From Erysipelotrichaceae bacterium OPF54 (GTDB taxonomy: Bacteria; Bacillota_I; Bacilli_A; Erysipelotrichales; Erysipelotrichaceae): DNA of 64,000 bases. How positions within the stretch are numbered: position 1 is the stretch's first letter; each line of letters starts with the position of its first letter. Of the stretch, positions 17,659 to 26,602 are shown piece after piece. The notes below the pieces were generated by a model. The model saw only the letters and a list, made by a program, of their open reading frames with translations. It did not search any database and had not been told where the DNA came from. The translations under genes and the position numbers were made by a program. The DNA lies in contig BQKD01000001.1 of the NCBI GenBank assembly GCA_022834735.1, positions 2,457,659-2,521,658 of the forward strand. Reading direction: 5' to 3'.

Positions 17659-18006
17659 CCATGCTTTGCTCATAATCCGAACAGATCATCCGGATCTTCA
17701 TGCAGGATCCTCTCAAAGAGCAGTCTGGCGTTTTCAGCTTTTTAAGTATATTTTAAGATACGCCGCGTAACATCCATGACGGAAACGATAGGATGAATAC
17801 AAACATTCCTGAAACAAAAATCTCCTTCAATGAACATGCAGCAATTCTAAAAATCCTTTCTAAACCTGTGTTTCAGGGGAAAAACGCGAACAAAACTAAA
17901 AGATTCGTTTCCGGACCGCTTCCTGAAATTCTTTCCCCACATACGGAAGCGGTTTTTTCTACGAAAAAAGAGACAGCACGATCGTTGTCTCAAAAAATTT
18001 GCACAT
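17659..18006. other. gap with plus-strand and two-way hairpins
   Basis: No gene seen. ACCGCTTCC (17915-17923) pairs with GGAAGCGGT (17945-17953) and is followed by a T-run on the plus strand, an intrinsic terminator for a plus-strand transcript for which I see no gene. GAGACA (17970-17975)/TGTCTC (17986-17991) with A and T runs on both sides is a two-way terminator ending the amidotransferase pseudogene. Confidence 0.5.
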
Positions 18007-18722
18007 TCAGTTTTTATTCTTTGCACAGCACTGAACAAACTTTTTCATCAATGCCAGCGCCTTGTCCTCATTTCGGCTCAGCAGCATTTCCGGATGCCAC
18101 TGCACCCCGAAAACCAGCTCTTTCTCATGTTCGATCGCCTCGATCACGCCATCATCCGCCTGCGCCGCACTACGCAACCCGTTCCCGAGATCTTTTATCG
18201 CCTGATGATGGAACGAATTGACATCCATCCGTTCCGGATAAAGGTCCGAAAGCCAGCTATCCGCTTTGATCCGTACGCTATGAGAGTAGTCGGCACGCTC
18301 TCCTGTCTGAACATGCCGGAACGCTCCCTCCTTCTGGCTTTCCAGATCCTGATAGAGCGTGCCTCCATACGCCACATTCAGCAGCTGGTGCCCTTTGCAG
18401 ATGCCAAGGACAGGCAGCCTGCGATCCTGAGCGATGTGCAGCGAATCAAGAAAGAAATCATCATTTTTCCGATTGATCCGTCCTAGTTTAGGATGCTCGT
18501 TCTCGCCGAACAGCAGCGGATCGATATCCCAGCCGCCGCTCAGGATCAGACCGTCGCATTTCAAAAGCAGCACTTTCAGATCCTCGCAAGGACCAGCGGG
18601 ATCCCTCCCGCTTTGGTTACAGCCCGTATATAATCTTCATTCAGCCGGATATACTCCTGTCCGACAAACTGATCGGTCGTATCTTTCAATATTTGCGCAG
18701 CAATTCCTATGACTGGTTTCAA
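18007..18722 (-). pseudogene. class I glutamine amidotransferase (C26), frameshifted
   Basis: A gamma-glutamyl-GABA-hydrolase-like protein (peptidase C26). Translation begins at a probable TTG (18720-18722) 7 bases after AAAGGGG and reads KPVIGIAAQILKDTTDQFVG...AVTKAGGIPLVLARI, then stops. Around 18580-18592 a one-base shift restores the frame EDLKVLLLKCDGLILSGGWDIDP, with catalytic Cys in LGICKGHQLLN, and His/Glu in FGVQWHPEM. Without the shift the product would be the usual ~237 residues. Either the gene is dead or only the C-terminal part starting inside is made. Such enzymes act on gamma-glutamyl compounds. Confidence 0.85.
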
Positions 18723-18764
18723 TTCAATTCCCCTTTCTGCTTTCTGGATCCATTATACATGGAA

Positions 18765-19409
18765 TCAGAGCAGAAAGGACATATCCTTTTCGATCGTCTT
18801 TCCGATCCGAGGATCGGTCCTGTTGTCCGCAATGACCTGCACGACATCGATTCCCGCGTTCCATGCCGCCTGTACACCAGTCGAGGAATCTTCCAGGATA
18901 AGCGCTTTATTTTTCGGCGTATCCGTTAAAGCAAGCACTTTTTCATACACGTCCGGTGCCGGCTTGACATGTTCTACATCGTCCGCGGTGACGATAACAT
19001 CAAACAGATCGAAAACGCCTGTTTTTTCAAGGATCGCCAGCGCTCTTTTTTTCCGGCAGCTTGTAGCCAGCGCGATCCGGCGTCCTTCCTCTTTCAGACC
19101 GGCAAGCACTTCCCGCACATAAGGAAGCAGATGAAGTTCCCCTTTCTCGAGCGCTTCATAAATATGATCTTCCCGGATCTGATACAGCGTCTCATACAGA
19201 TTTTTGTCATGAAACGTCTCCAGGATATACTTCCGGCACGACATGGCGCTCTTGCCGTTCCATGACGCCACGATCCCGGGATCGACCGTTAATCCGCACG
19301 CCGCAAACGCTTTGTTCCAGCCGCTCAGATAAATATCCTCGCTGTTGACAAGCAGTCCGTCCATATCAAAAATAAAGGTTTCGTATCGATCTCTTATGTT
19401 TTCTTTCAC
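18765..19409 (-). CDS. HAD hydrolase, beta-phosphoglucomutase-like
   Basis: A 214-residue HAD-IA protein from GTG 19409, which has AAAGGA upstream; an earlier GTG at 19442 lies too close to its GGAGG. Motif I is FIFDMDGLLVNSE, the cap follows, motif II Thr/Ser lies in LATSCRKKRAL, and motifs III/IV in VKPAPDVYEKVL and LILEDSSTGVQAA. It belongs with phosphoglucomutases and sugar phosphatases. It sits last in the PTS/KDPG-aldolase operon, so a role in trimming a phosphorylated sugar acid is possible but not shown. Confidence 0.85.
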   Translation of the reverse strand: MKENIRDRYETFIFDMDGLLVNSEDIYLSGWNKAFAACGLTVDPGIVASWNGKSAMSCRKYILETFHDKNLYETLYQIREDHIYEALEKGELHLLPYVREVLAGLKEEGRRIALATSCRKKRALAILEKTGVFDLFDVIVTADDVEHVKPAPDVYEKVLALTDTPKNKALILEDSSTGVQAAWNAGIDVVQVIADNRTDPRIGKTIEKDMSFLL

Positions 19410-19438
19410 CTGGCCGTTCCTTTCTTTCCTGAAGGATA

Positions 19439-20083
19439 TCACACCCTCCGGCTTTGTACAATCCCGACCAGCTTTTTGGCTTCTTTCGTCACGGCATCAA
19501 AATCCCCGGTTTTTGCTCCTTTTGTCAGCGAACCGCCCAGCCCGACAGCCACCGCTCCCTGATCGAGCCAGTCATTCAGGTTATCGGCACTCACGCCTCC
19601 TGTCGGCATGAACTGGGCCTGCGGCAGCGGACCGTGGAACGCCTTGATCGCCTTGGCACCATACAGCTCGCCAGGAAACAGTTTGATGATGTCCGCACCG
19701 TATCGGAGCGCTTCCGTGATCTCGCTGACCGTGACCGCTCCCGGGAAGCAAGGAACCTGATATAAGTTGCACAGCTTGGAAATTTCCTTGTCGAAATGCG
19801 GGCAGACGATAAAATCCGCTCCCGCCAGGATCGCAAGCCGGGCGCTTACAATATCGAGCACCGTCCCGGCGCCGACAGCCATGTCGGTCTTGTCCTTGTT
19901 GTCTTCCTTGATCCTGCCAATTACCTGTTCTGCATGCGGGATGGTAAATGTGATTTCCATCAGATGAATGCCGCCTTTATAGATGGCGTCCACAAGCTGT
20001 CTCACTTCCTCATAGCCTGAACCACAGATGACCGCAACAAGCTTTTCCTCTTTCAATTTCTGGATCGTATCTATTTTATTCAT
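19439..20083 (-). CDS. eda: KDPG/KHG aldolase
   Basis: Class I aldolase that splits 2-keto-3-deoxy-6-phosphogluconate into pyruvate and glyceraldehyde 3-phosphate. The start MNKIDTIQKLKEEKLVAVI at 20083 follows AAGGAGA and gives 214 residues. Glu is in GIHLMEITFTIPHA, and the Schiff-base lysine is in ADIIKLFPGELYG (~135). PTGGVSADN near the C terminus binds phosphate. The gene overlaps none of its neighbours but follows PTS IIA with almost no gap. A second KDPG aldolase is in the hexuronate operon at 56-57 kb and is not close in sequence. Confidence 0.92.
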   Translation of the reverse strand: MNKIDTIQKLKEEKLVAVICGSGYEEVRQLVDAIYKGGIHLMEITFTIPHAEQVIGRIKEDNKDKTDMAVGAGTVLDIVSARLAILAGADFIVCPHFDKEISKLCNLYQVPCFPGAVTVSEITEALRYGADIIKLFPGELYGAKAIKAFHGPLPQAQFMPTGGVSADNLNDWLDQGAVAVGLGGSLTKGAKTGDFDAVTKEAKKLVGIVQSRRV

Positions 20084-20094
20084 TTCTGTTCTCC

Positions 20095-20538
20095 TTAAAA
20101 ATCCATATCTTTCTCGATAAAATCCATCGGGGAATGATGCCACACGTTGACCCCTTCCTTGCCCTGATAGGAAATCTGGTCCGCGATCTCATGAAAAGGT
20201 GTGCCAATGATCTGATGATTGATTGTTTCGAGCACCATCGGCATATTGATCCCGCTCAGCACATAGACGCTGTCCTTGCGCCGCTCCTCCATCTGGTTGG
20301 TCATGAGCAGCGACTGGTTGTACGGACTGGCGTTGAGCAGATCCGTCAGAACGATGATCCCGTCTCCCTGATCGACCTTGTCGACTGCCGTGTTGATCTT
20401 GGCCCCCAGCGCCTCAATATCATCTCCCAGATTGAGATTGACACATTCCATATTATCCGTGACCCCGAAAATGACCTGGGCCGCACTTTTAAATCCTTCG
20501 CTCAGATTTCCATGAGCAGCAATAACGATTCCTAACAT
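20095..20538 (-). CDS. PTS mannose-family EIIA
   Basis: Cytoplasmic EIIA of a mannose-class PTS, 147 residues. The phosphorylated His is His9 in VIAAHGNLSEGF. GIIVLTDLLNASPYN is the family loop. It accepts phosphate from HPr and passes it to EIIB (21358-21864). It differs from IIA-Man in that the partners are separate genes with an unknown membrane protein gene between IIA and IIB. The end abuts the KDPG aldolase gene, one operon. Confidence 0.93.
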   Translation of the reverse strand: MLGIVIAAHGNLSEGFKSAAQVIFGVTDNMECVNLNLGDDIEALGAKINTAVDKVDQGDGIIVLTDLLNASPYNQSLLMTNQMEERRKDSVYVLSGINMPMVLETINHQIIGTPFHEIADQISYQGKEGVNVWHHSPMDFIEKDMDF

Positions 20539-20559
20539 ACTTTTTCCTTTCCATCGTGA

Positions 20560-21348
20560 TCAGACCAGTTCCATGACCTGACTGATCTGTTTTTCGCTGA
20601 TCGTTTTACTGCCAAGAAGCCGGGAATCGAGCACATACTGTCCCTGCTTCCTGCAGGCCGCAAATACATATTCGATCCCATCCTTCATCTGATGATGCAA
20701 AGGCGCCTGCGCCCCCACACAATTGAAAACGATCAGCCGCTGATCTTTGTTCAGCTTTAACGCTTTTCTAGTCTCTTCCATATCCCGGAACTCCCTTTCC
20801 ACAAATACGTACGCTGTATCCGGCATGCCATGCTTTGCCATATGGAGCATGGCCATGACCGAGGACGTGTTCCGGACCGGAGCATGCGACAAGGACGTTC
20901 CGTTCCGGATCGTTCTTGCCCACGCAAACAGAAGCAGGAGGGCCGCGACACTCAGCCACCAAGGCAGTTTTTTCTGCTGCCACAGGATCAGGATCGGAAC
21001 AGCACACGCCAGCCACAGCAGCACATCGATCCCAAGCTTTCTCATTGTCTTTTTCCTGCAGTCGGCTGCATCGAACAGGCGCAGGCAGCCAAGCTGGCTG
21101 CGCGCACTTTCATAATGAGTAAGGATGACTTTTTTTGCCGTCTTCCTGTTTCCGGCAATCACGACGTATTCCTCTTTGCCGCTGGGTCCGAGCCGCGCGA
21201 TCCGGACCGGCTGACCGAGCTGTTTCAGATCGGCAGCGAGCGCCTGGATAAACTTTTTCTTCTGCCGTTTCGTATATCGTCTGCCAAATACGTACTGATA
21301 ACGAAACACCCAGTCGTTCCACAGTGCGGACTGTTTTCCTGCTTCCAT
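20560..21348 (-). CDS. unknown membrane protein in PTS operon
   Basis: A 262-residue protein of no recognised family. Residues ~1-95 are basic and soluble-looking. Two hydrophobic segments follow at ~105-121 (IDVLLWLACAVPILILW) and ~129-143 (LSVAALLLLFAWA). A cytoplasmic-looking C-terminal domain (~150-262) contains SSVMAMLHMAKHGMPDTAYVFV and IVFNCVGAQAPLH. That resembles part of an M28-type peptidase fold without its metal ligands, but this is a weak impression. GGAGGAAAAG precedes the ATG. It lies between PTS IIB and IIA with tight spacing, so it is probably needed by this transporter. Confidence 0.65.
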   Translation of the reverse strand: MEAGKQSALWNDWVFRYQYVFGRRYTKRQKKKFIQALAADLKQLGQPVRIARLGPSGKEEYVVIAGNRKTAKKVILTHYESARSQLGCLRLFDAADCRKKTMRKLGIDVLLWLACAVPILILWQQKKLPWWLSVAALLLLFAWARTIRNGTSLSHAPVRNTSSVMAMLHMAKHGMPDTAYVFVEREFRDMEETRKALKLNKDQRLIVFNCVGAQAPLHHQMKDGIEYVFAACRKQGQYVLDSRLLGSKTISEKQISQVMELV

Positions 21349-21357
21349 CTTTTCCTC

Positions 21358-21864
21358 CTATAAATCGAATTTTTTCAGGACATCTTTCAGTTCGGTGCGA
21401 GGCAGCGACGGCGTCGCCTGAAAGTAAATATCCTCGACACCATATTTTTCCTGCATTTCCTTGAGCATCTTCGCTTCCTCTTTGTTCAGATATACAGCCT
21501 TCGTGACCAGCAGATCGGTCTGAGGGTCCTTTTTCGCGATCCCGCCAATATTGAGCTCCTTCATCACGACACCATGCTTTACGAGCTCGTACATGACCGC
21601 GATCGTTTTTGCGATCAGAATACAGCTGTAATCCTTGAAATTAAATTCATCCCAGTAATACATCGCCTTTTCGGGCGTGATCACGATCGTTTTCTGCCCC
21701 GTCCGGCTTCCTGCGCTCTTATACAAGCCGCGCATAAATTTGTCTTTGGCAACGATCTCGTCCACGACAAAGATCGAATTGACACCCGCTTTCTGCGACA
21801 GGGTCGTCATGACCTGTCCGTGAATTAAACGCTCGTCCACACGAGCCAGATTGATTTCTCCCAT
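21358..21864 (-). CDS. PTS mannose-family EIIB
   Basis: EIIB of the mannose class, 168 residues, cytoplasmic. The phosphorylated His is His15 in RVDERLIHGQVM, the family hallmark. It takes phosphate from EIIA and passes it to the sugar on entry through IIC/IID. The C terminus is intact (ATPSLPRTELKDVLKKF). Substrate is not fixed by sequence; neighbours point to a sugar acid such as gluconate or a related compound. Confidence 0.94.
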   Translation of the reverse strand: MGEINLARVDERLIHGQVMTTLSQKAGVNSIFVVDEIVAKDKFMRGLYKSAGSRTGQKTIVITPEKAMYYWDEFNFKDYSCILIAKTIAVMYELVKHGVVMKELNIGGIAKKDPQTDLLVTKAVYLNKEEAKMLKEMQEKYGVEDIYFQATPSLPRTELKDVLKKFDL

Positions 21865-21884
21865 ATGCTCTCCTTTATTTCATC

Positions 21885-22742
21885 CTATAGAATACCGATT
21901 GCGGCAAGCACGATCAGGATCAGTGTCAGCCACAGCAGACCATGCGTGACCTTGAGACCCTTCTTTGAATAAAAGATATAAACGCCCATCACGACCGCGA
22001 GCGGCAGGATCCCCGGAACGATCGAGTCCAGAAGCTCCTGAAGCACGAATTCGCGCCCCGAAAGATTGAAAGCCAGCGAGGAAGTGACCTTGACATAATT
22101 TCCGGCCAGGATGCCCATCATGAACATACCAAGCACAGAAAGCATTTCGATCGCCGACTGGATCGCCGAGCTTTGAAGCAGACCTGTCGCGTTGCGTCCC
22201 ATATTGAACGACTGATGGGCCAGGAACAGACCGAGCACAAGCTGATAGGTCGCAAAACAGATGAACGGGAAGATCGCGCCCATCGGACTTCCCTGCTGCG
22301 CCCACGGGATAGCCATCGCGATAAAGATATACTGAACGGTTCCGGAGTCGATCGCATCACCGATCCCGGCCAGCGCGCCCATCAGGCCAGCCTTCGTATT
22401 GTAAAGAAGATCGTCCGACATCAGGATGTCTTCGTTGTTGTACTGCTCCGCTGCACGCTGCGCTTCCATGCTGGCCATCAGGCCGGTGATCACGCCGCCG
22501 CCCCAGGAAAGCTGGGTATTGAAGAACAGCAGCTGGCGCTTATACGCTTTTTTCAGCTCTTCCGGATCTTTGAACAGCTTTTTCAGGATCGGCATCATCG
22601 CATATAGCAAAGACGGCGCGACATATTTTTCGAAGGAGTGCGGGATCTCGTTGGCAAAATGCCAGCGCACATATGTTTTTGTGATGTCCTTTTTCGTCAG
22701 GACTTCCGGTTTGAGATCTATATTATTGTTTTGCGTTGTCAT
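21885..22742 (-). CDS. PTS mannose-family EIID
   Basis: Membrane subunit EIID, 285 residues. The N terminus is cytoplasmic (TKKDITKTYVRWHFANE), followed by PHSFEKYVAPSLLYAMMPIL, the amphipathic region typical of IID, and FFNTQLSWGGGVITGLMASMEAQ. GLMGALAGIGDAIDSG lies near residue 130. A hydrophobic C-terminal anchor ends the protein. It forms the sugar channel with IIC, whose gene lies 11 bases upstream. Confidence 0.95.
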   Translation of the reverse strand: MTTQNNNIDLKPEVLTKKDITKTYVRWHFANEIPHSFEKYVAPSLLYAMMPILKKLFKDPEELKKAYKRQLLFFNTQLSWGGGVITGLMASMEAQRAAEQYNNEDILMSDDLLYNTKAGLMGALAGIGDAIDSGTVQYIFIAMAIPWAQQGSPMGAIFPFICFATYQLVLGLFLAHQSFNMGRNATGLLQSSAIQSAIEMLSVLGMFMMGILAGNYVKVTSSLAFNLSGREFVLQELLDSIVPGILPLAVVMGVYIFYSKKGLKVTHGLLWLTLILIVLAAIGIL

Positions 22743-22753
22743 ACTCTTTCTCC

Positions 22754-23590
22754 TTAAAATCCGTCGTCGTAGTCATCGTCATCCTCTTCATCCATCATGC
22801 CTTCTGCGGCTGCCGGAGCCGCTTTTGCGGCCGGCTGGCGTTTAAGCTGCGAATAAATAACGGCAATGATGACACCAAGGATCGCGTAGGTCACCATCGT
22901 GATCTTGAGCGAAGCGAAGATGACAGACATAAAATAAGCCAGGAAGAAGAACACCATCAGATCCTTGCGTCCGATCACATAGATCGTTGTCGCGATACCG
23001 ATCGCTGCCAGACCGTTTCCGACAACCTGCAGGATATGAATAAAAGCGGTTCCTTCCAGTGCTGCGATCGCATCCGCGATCAGCGGTACGCCAAGATACA
23101 GGGCAATAAAGATGAGCGGAACATAGAGCGCAAAGGATACCAGCGTCGGATAGGTGATGATCGAACGCCGGATCGCTCTTTCGTCCATCTTTTCCACAGC
23201 CTTGTCGGTTGCCTGTCCGACAAATGTATTCAGGAAGAAACGGAACTGATACAGATAACCGCCCAGCAGGCCGACCGGAACAGCGATCGCTACTGCTTCT
23301 GTCGCATCCAGATCGCCAAGCAGCGCGACCGGAACGGCAATGGCTGCCGCAACGCACGGTTCGCTCGGCATCGATCCGCCCGGAGAAAAGACGCCCATGT
23401 AGATCAGCTGCAGCGCAGCCGTGACGATCATGGCCTCCTTGACCTGATTCATGACGATACCGCAGACAAGTCCGGTCATCAGCGGACTGAAACGAAGAGT
23501 AAGAGTGGCTCCGCCGAGCAGCCAGCGCGACATGACCGCGGCTACCCAGAGAGCAATGATCAAACTTTGAGTAATGCTTAGTGTTTCCAT
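22754..23590 (-). CDS. PTS mannose-family EIIC
   Basis: Membrane subunit EIIC, 278 residues, 6-7 hydrophobic segments. It opens METLSITQSLIIALWVAAVM and contains GGYLYQFRFF, MGVFSPGGSMPSEPCVAAA and LLGDLD, as in family members. The C-terminal tail is strongly acidic (MMDEEDDDDYDDGF), which is unusual. It follows the dehydrogenase gene (23633-24745) with ~40 bases between them. Confidence 0.93.
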   Translation of the reverse strand: METLSITQSLIIALWVAAVMSRWLLGGATLTLRFSPLMTGLVCGIVMNQVKEAMIVTAALQLIYMGVFSPGGSMPSEPCVAAAIAVPVALLGDLDATEAVAIAVPVGLLGGYLYQFRFFLNTFVGQATDKAVEKMDERAIRRSIITYPTLVSFALYVPLIFIALYLGVPLIADAIAALEGTAFIHILQVVGNGLAAIGIATTIYVIGRKDLMVFFFLAYFMSVIFASLKITMVTYAILGVIIAVIYSQLKRQPAAKAAPAAAEGMMDEEDDDDYDDGF

Positions 23591-23632
23591 ATGTTTTACC
23601 TGTTTATATTATATTTTGTTCATTTATTGTAT

Positions 23633-24745
23633 TTACGACTGATAGCGAGCCATATAATCCTCAAGCTGCAGAAGCTTGTTTTTCAGGATCGGCTGGCTGA
23701 TCTCGATCGGAATAAGGTGGACCTTTTCTTTTCCATCCATAAAGGCTACGATCTGATCGATCACCTTCTCGTCCTGCGGATACAGATTCATCTGATGCAT
23801 CGAAATCGGCAGATCAAGCTGCTGATACATCGGCATGAGCGCGTCGATCTCATCCCATTTGTCTTCGAGCGCAAGCTGATACAAAATTCCGTATGCCACT
23901 TTCTGTCCATGAAGATATTCGTGGCTGGCCGGGATATATTTTCCCATTCCGTCGTGCAGGGCGTGAGCCGCGGCGTTGCGCGCATATTTATCGCCCAGGC
24001 CGCCGACAAGTCCTGCCACTGCGATTATGATCTCGGACACATGCACGAACTCATCGGAAACGATCTTGTTTTTCATATCCTCGATCGCCTGGGTGCCTTC
24101 ATTGAGGATCGTGGCGCGGCAGATTTCTGTAGCCGCTTTGGCCATTTGAAGGAACGGCTCGTCCTGCAGCGATTCCTGTTCGAGGATCGCGACCGATTCA
24201 TACCATTTGGCCAGCGTGTCAGCCAGGCCGGCAATAAAGTATTCCACTGGCGAATCGATCACAAGATCTGGATCGGTGATCAAAAAGGCCGCCTGCCGTT
24301 TATAGTGCTCGGATTTCCCTTCCGCCTCGCCGTTTTCCTTATACATGACAGAGAGCGGGGTCCACGGAGCGCAGTTGCTTGCCAGGGTCGGGATCACGCC
24401 GTAATTGATATTGGACAGATGTCCGGTCACGCCGACCAGATCGCACAGTTTTCCGCCGCCGACACCGATCACGAAATCAATGTCGTTGTCCTTGATGATC
24501 TGATCGAGCACTTCGGCTTCCTGATAGCTGCATTCGCCGCTGTACGTATGCTTTACGAAAGTATAGGCAGGATCATCGAGAAAAGTGAGGTATGGTCTGG
24601 CTGCCTGCCAGGAACGGGTCCCGTGAACGATCAGGACATTTCTGGCGCCGTGCTCCTGAAGCAGCGCCGGCACTTCGCGTTCGATTGCTCCCTGGCAGTA
24701 CATATAGTATTCAGGTCCGCATTTGATTTTCATGTTTTCTAGCAT
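23633..24745 (-). CDS. iron-type alcohol dehydrogenase, GldA-like
   Basis: A 370-residue NAD-dependent, metal-containing dehydrogenase of the glycerol dehydrogenase class. The nucleotide motif is GVGGGKLCDLVG (residues ~95). Metal ligands are likely in AGLADTLAKWYE (Asp), AAAHALHDGMG (His) and HEYLHGQKVAYG (His). AAGGAAAACA precedes the ATG. In this operon it probably oxidises or reduces a sugar-acid intermediate; glycerol as the real substrate is not implied. Confidence 0.85.
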   Translation of the reverse strand: MLENMKIKCGPEYYMYCQGAIEREVPALLQEHGARNVLIVHGTRSWQAARPYLTFLDDPAYTFVKHTYSGECSYQEAEVLDQIIKDNDIDFVIGVGGGKLCDLVGVTGHLSNINYGVIPTLASNCAPWTPLSVMYKENGEAEGKSEHYKRQAAFLITDPDLVIDSPVEYFIAGLADTLAKWYESVAILEQESLQDEPFLQMAKAATEICRATILNEGTQAIEDMKNKIVSDEFVHVSEIIIAVAGLVGGLGDKYARNAAAHALHDGMGKYIPASHEYLHGQKVAYGILYQLALEDKWDEIDALMPMYQQLDLPISMHQMNLYPQDEKVIDQIVAFMDGKEKVHLIPIEISQPILKNKLLQLEDYMARYQS

Positions 24746-24790
24746 ATTGTTTTCCTTCTTGTATTTTGCTTTATTTTTTCAGCCTGTATG

Positions 24791-25798
24791 CTATATTGAA
24801 ATAATAGAAGAGCTTACAGGCTGGACTGCACGGTCGGGACATTCGCCCCGTACCGCTTTTTCCACATCGTCGATGCATTTTCGTCCCATGTTTTCCAGAC
24901 ACTCCATCGTATAGGCAGATGTATGGGGTGTCACGACGGCACGTTCGAACTGCAGATAGATATGGTCGGCATCTCCCGGTTCTGTTTCGAGGACATCGGT
25001 CGCGAATCCTGCGATCTTTCCGGTTCTCAATCCTTCTGCAACGGCTTGTTCATCCACAAGGGCCCCCCTGGCACTGTTGGAAATGTACACGCCGTTTTTC
25101 ATTTTCTCCACTTCTTTTTCTCCGATCATATGGATGTTGTCCTCGTTCAGGCTTGCACAAAGACAGATGACATCGCATGTGCGAAGCAATTCATCGAGCC
25201 CGACCTTTCTGGCTCCAAACGTATCCATATACAGCTGATCTTTATTCGGATCATAGGCACACACATCGCAAAGGAATCCGTTGCGCAGGATCTGTGCCAC
25301 CAGGCTTCCCGTATTCCCGATTCCGATCACGCCGGCTTTTTTATGAAGGAGCGTATGGCCTGCGAACCGCGCTCTTTCCTTCCACAGACCGCTGCGCACA
25401 GCTTGTGCGGATTCGCATGTGCGGCGCATAACGGTCAGAAGATTGGTGATATTGTTTTCGGCAACCGCATCCCGTTCGACCAGTGCGGATACGATCGATA
25501 CGAGCGTTCCATGCTTTCGTGCCGCTTCCAGATCGATGTTGTTGTAGCCGATCCCGTGCCTTGAAATGAGCAGCAGCTCGTCCTTATGATCAAAAAACGT
25601 CTGATCAAAAAACGGGGTAACGCTTGCGATGATCACATCGTATCCGTGCAGAAGCTCGGCAAGCTCCTTTCCGGGAATGTTCTGATCCACCGTAAACCGC
25701 TTCACTTCTCCGATCTTTTCAAGCTGCAGGATATGTTCGGGAAAGATCCTTCCGAAACTGCTTGAATTGACCAGCGCGATCTTATGAGTCTTTTCCAT
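24791..25798 (-). CDS. D-2-hydroxyacid dehydrogenase (NAD)
   Basis: A 335-residue enzyme of the D-isomer-specific 2-hydroxyacid dehydrogenase family. ATG 25798 is chosen for its AAAGGAGAAG; it overlaps the gnd 3' end. The Rossmann motif is GVIGIGNTGSLVA, with catalytic Arg in NSARGALVDEQA, Glu in DVLETEPGD and His in VVTPHTSAYT. It is like phosphoglycerate and 2-ketogluconate reductases. With gnd and eda it may handle a 2-keto or 2-hydroxy sugar acid; the direction is not known. Confidence 0.9.
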   Translation of the reverse strand: MEKTHKIALVNSSSFGRIFPEHILQLEKIGEVKRFTVDQNIPGKELAELLHGYDVIIASVTPFFDQTFFDHKDELLLISRHGIGYNNIDLEAARKHGTLVSIVSALVERDAVAENNITNLLTVMRRTCESAQAVRSGLWKERARFAGHTLLHKKAGVIGIGNTGSLVAQILRNGFLCDVCAYDPNKDQLYMDTFGARKVGLDELLRTCDVICLCASLNEDNIHMIGEKEVEKMKNGVYISNSARGALVDEQAVAEGLRTGKIAGFATDVLETEPGDADHIYLQFERAVVTPHTSAYTMECLENMGRKCIDDVEKAVRGECPDRAVQPVSSSIISI

Positions 25799-26390
25799 GT
25801 CCTGCTTCTCCTTTGACAATTTTGTGCCCGCCGAAGCCTTTTCGCATCGATGCGACTACCTTACCGGTAAATGTATCGTCTTCCAGGCTGCGGTTGCGCA
25901 TCATCTGAGCCATCGCGATGACTGGAACAGGCACTTTCAGGCGCAGCGCCTCCTCGATCGTCCACTGTCCTTCGCCGCTCGAGAACATGACGCCTTTGAC
26001 ATTTTCGAGCTGCGGATCGGCTTCGAAAGCTTCCTCCATGAGCTCGACCAGCCAGCTTCGGATGACAGATCCGTGATTCCACAGTTTTGCGACTTTCGCA
26101 TTGTCATACTCATACGGACTGTGCTCGAGCAGATCGAACCCTTCTGCGATCGCCTGCATCATGCCGTATTCGATCCCGTTATGGACCATTTTCAAATAAT
26201 GCCCGCTGCCGGGTCTGCCTGTATACAGATAGCCATCGGGCGCAGCCGTTTTCCGGAATACTTCCTCGACCGTATCGAACGCTTCCTTATCGCCTCCGAT
26301 CATGTAGTTTGCGCCATGAAGCGCGCCATTCATTCCGCCTGATGTTCCGGCGTCCAGGAAATAGATTCCTTTCTTCTTGAGCGTGTCGTA
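25782..26390 (-). pseudogene. gnd: 6-phosphogluconate dehydrogenase, C-terminal part
   Basis: The C-terminal two-thirds of a short-type (~300 aa) 6-phosphogluconate dehydrogenase: TLKKKGIYFLDAGTSGGMNGA, then GSGHYLKMVHNGIEYGMMQA (catalytic Lys in this motif) and the helical domain with NHGSVIRSWLVELM. The transposon at 26391-29711 separates it from the N-terminal part at 29712-30026. Without the insert the joined reading is ...KDSLRHYDTLKKKG. The downstream genes of the operon may be cut off from their promoter. Confidence 0.92.
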
Positions 26391-26431
26391 TGTAGAGCGT
26401 CGTCCTGCTATCCTCGCTTATTTATAAAGAC

Positions 26432-26481
26432 AAGCAGAATAAATTCATCATCGATCATTTCACGATGAATTTATTCTGCTT
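26432..26481. terminator. 18-bp perfect inverted repeat inside transposon left end
   Basis: AAGCAGAATAAATTCATC (26432-26449) is perfectly complementary to 26464-26481 and is followed by T-runs; it would block read-through from the host gene. Confidence 0.85.
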
Positions 26482-26602
26482 TTTTTCGTCACATTATTTT
26501 CATTTTATGAGATGATTGACATGGAAAGGTGTTAGGCGCAAAAAAAGAGAGAGCCCTAATTGTTTTGCGAACAAACTCTCTCCCGTCCTAACGAACAATT
26601 TT

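Noticed and set aside
17793..18221. 142-codon plus-strand ORF
   Set aside because: Its second half is antisense to the amidotransferase pseudogene and an intrinsic terminator lies inside its first half.
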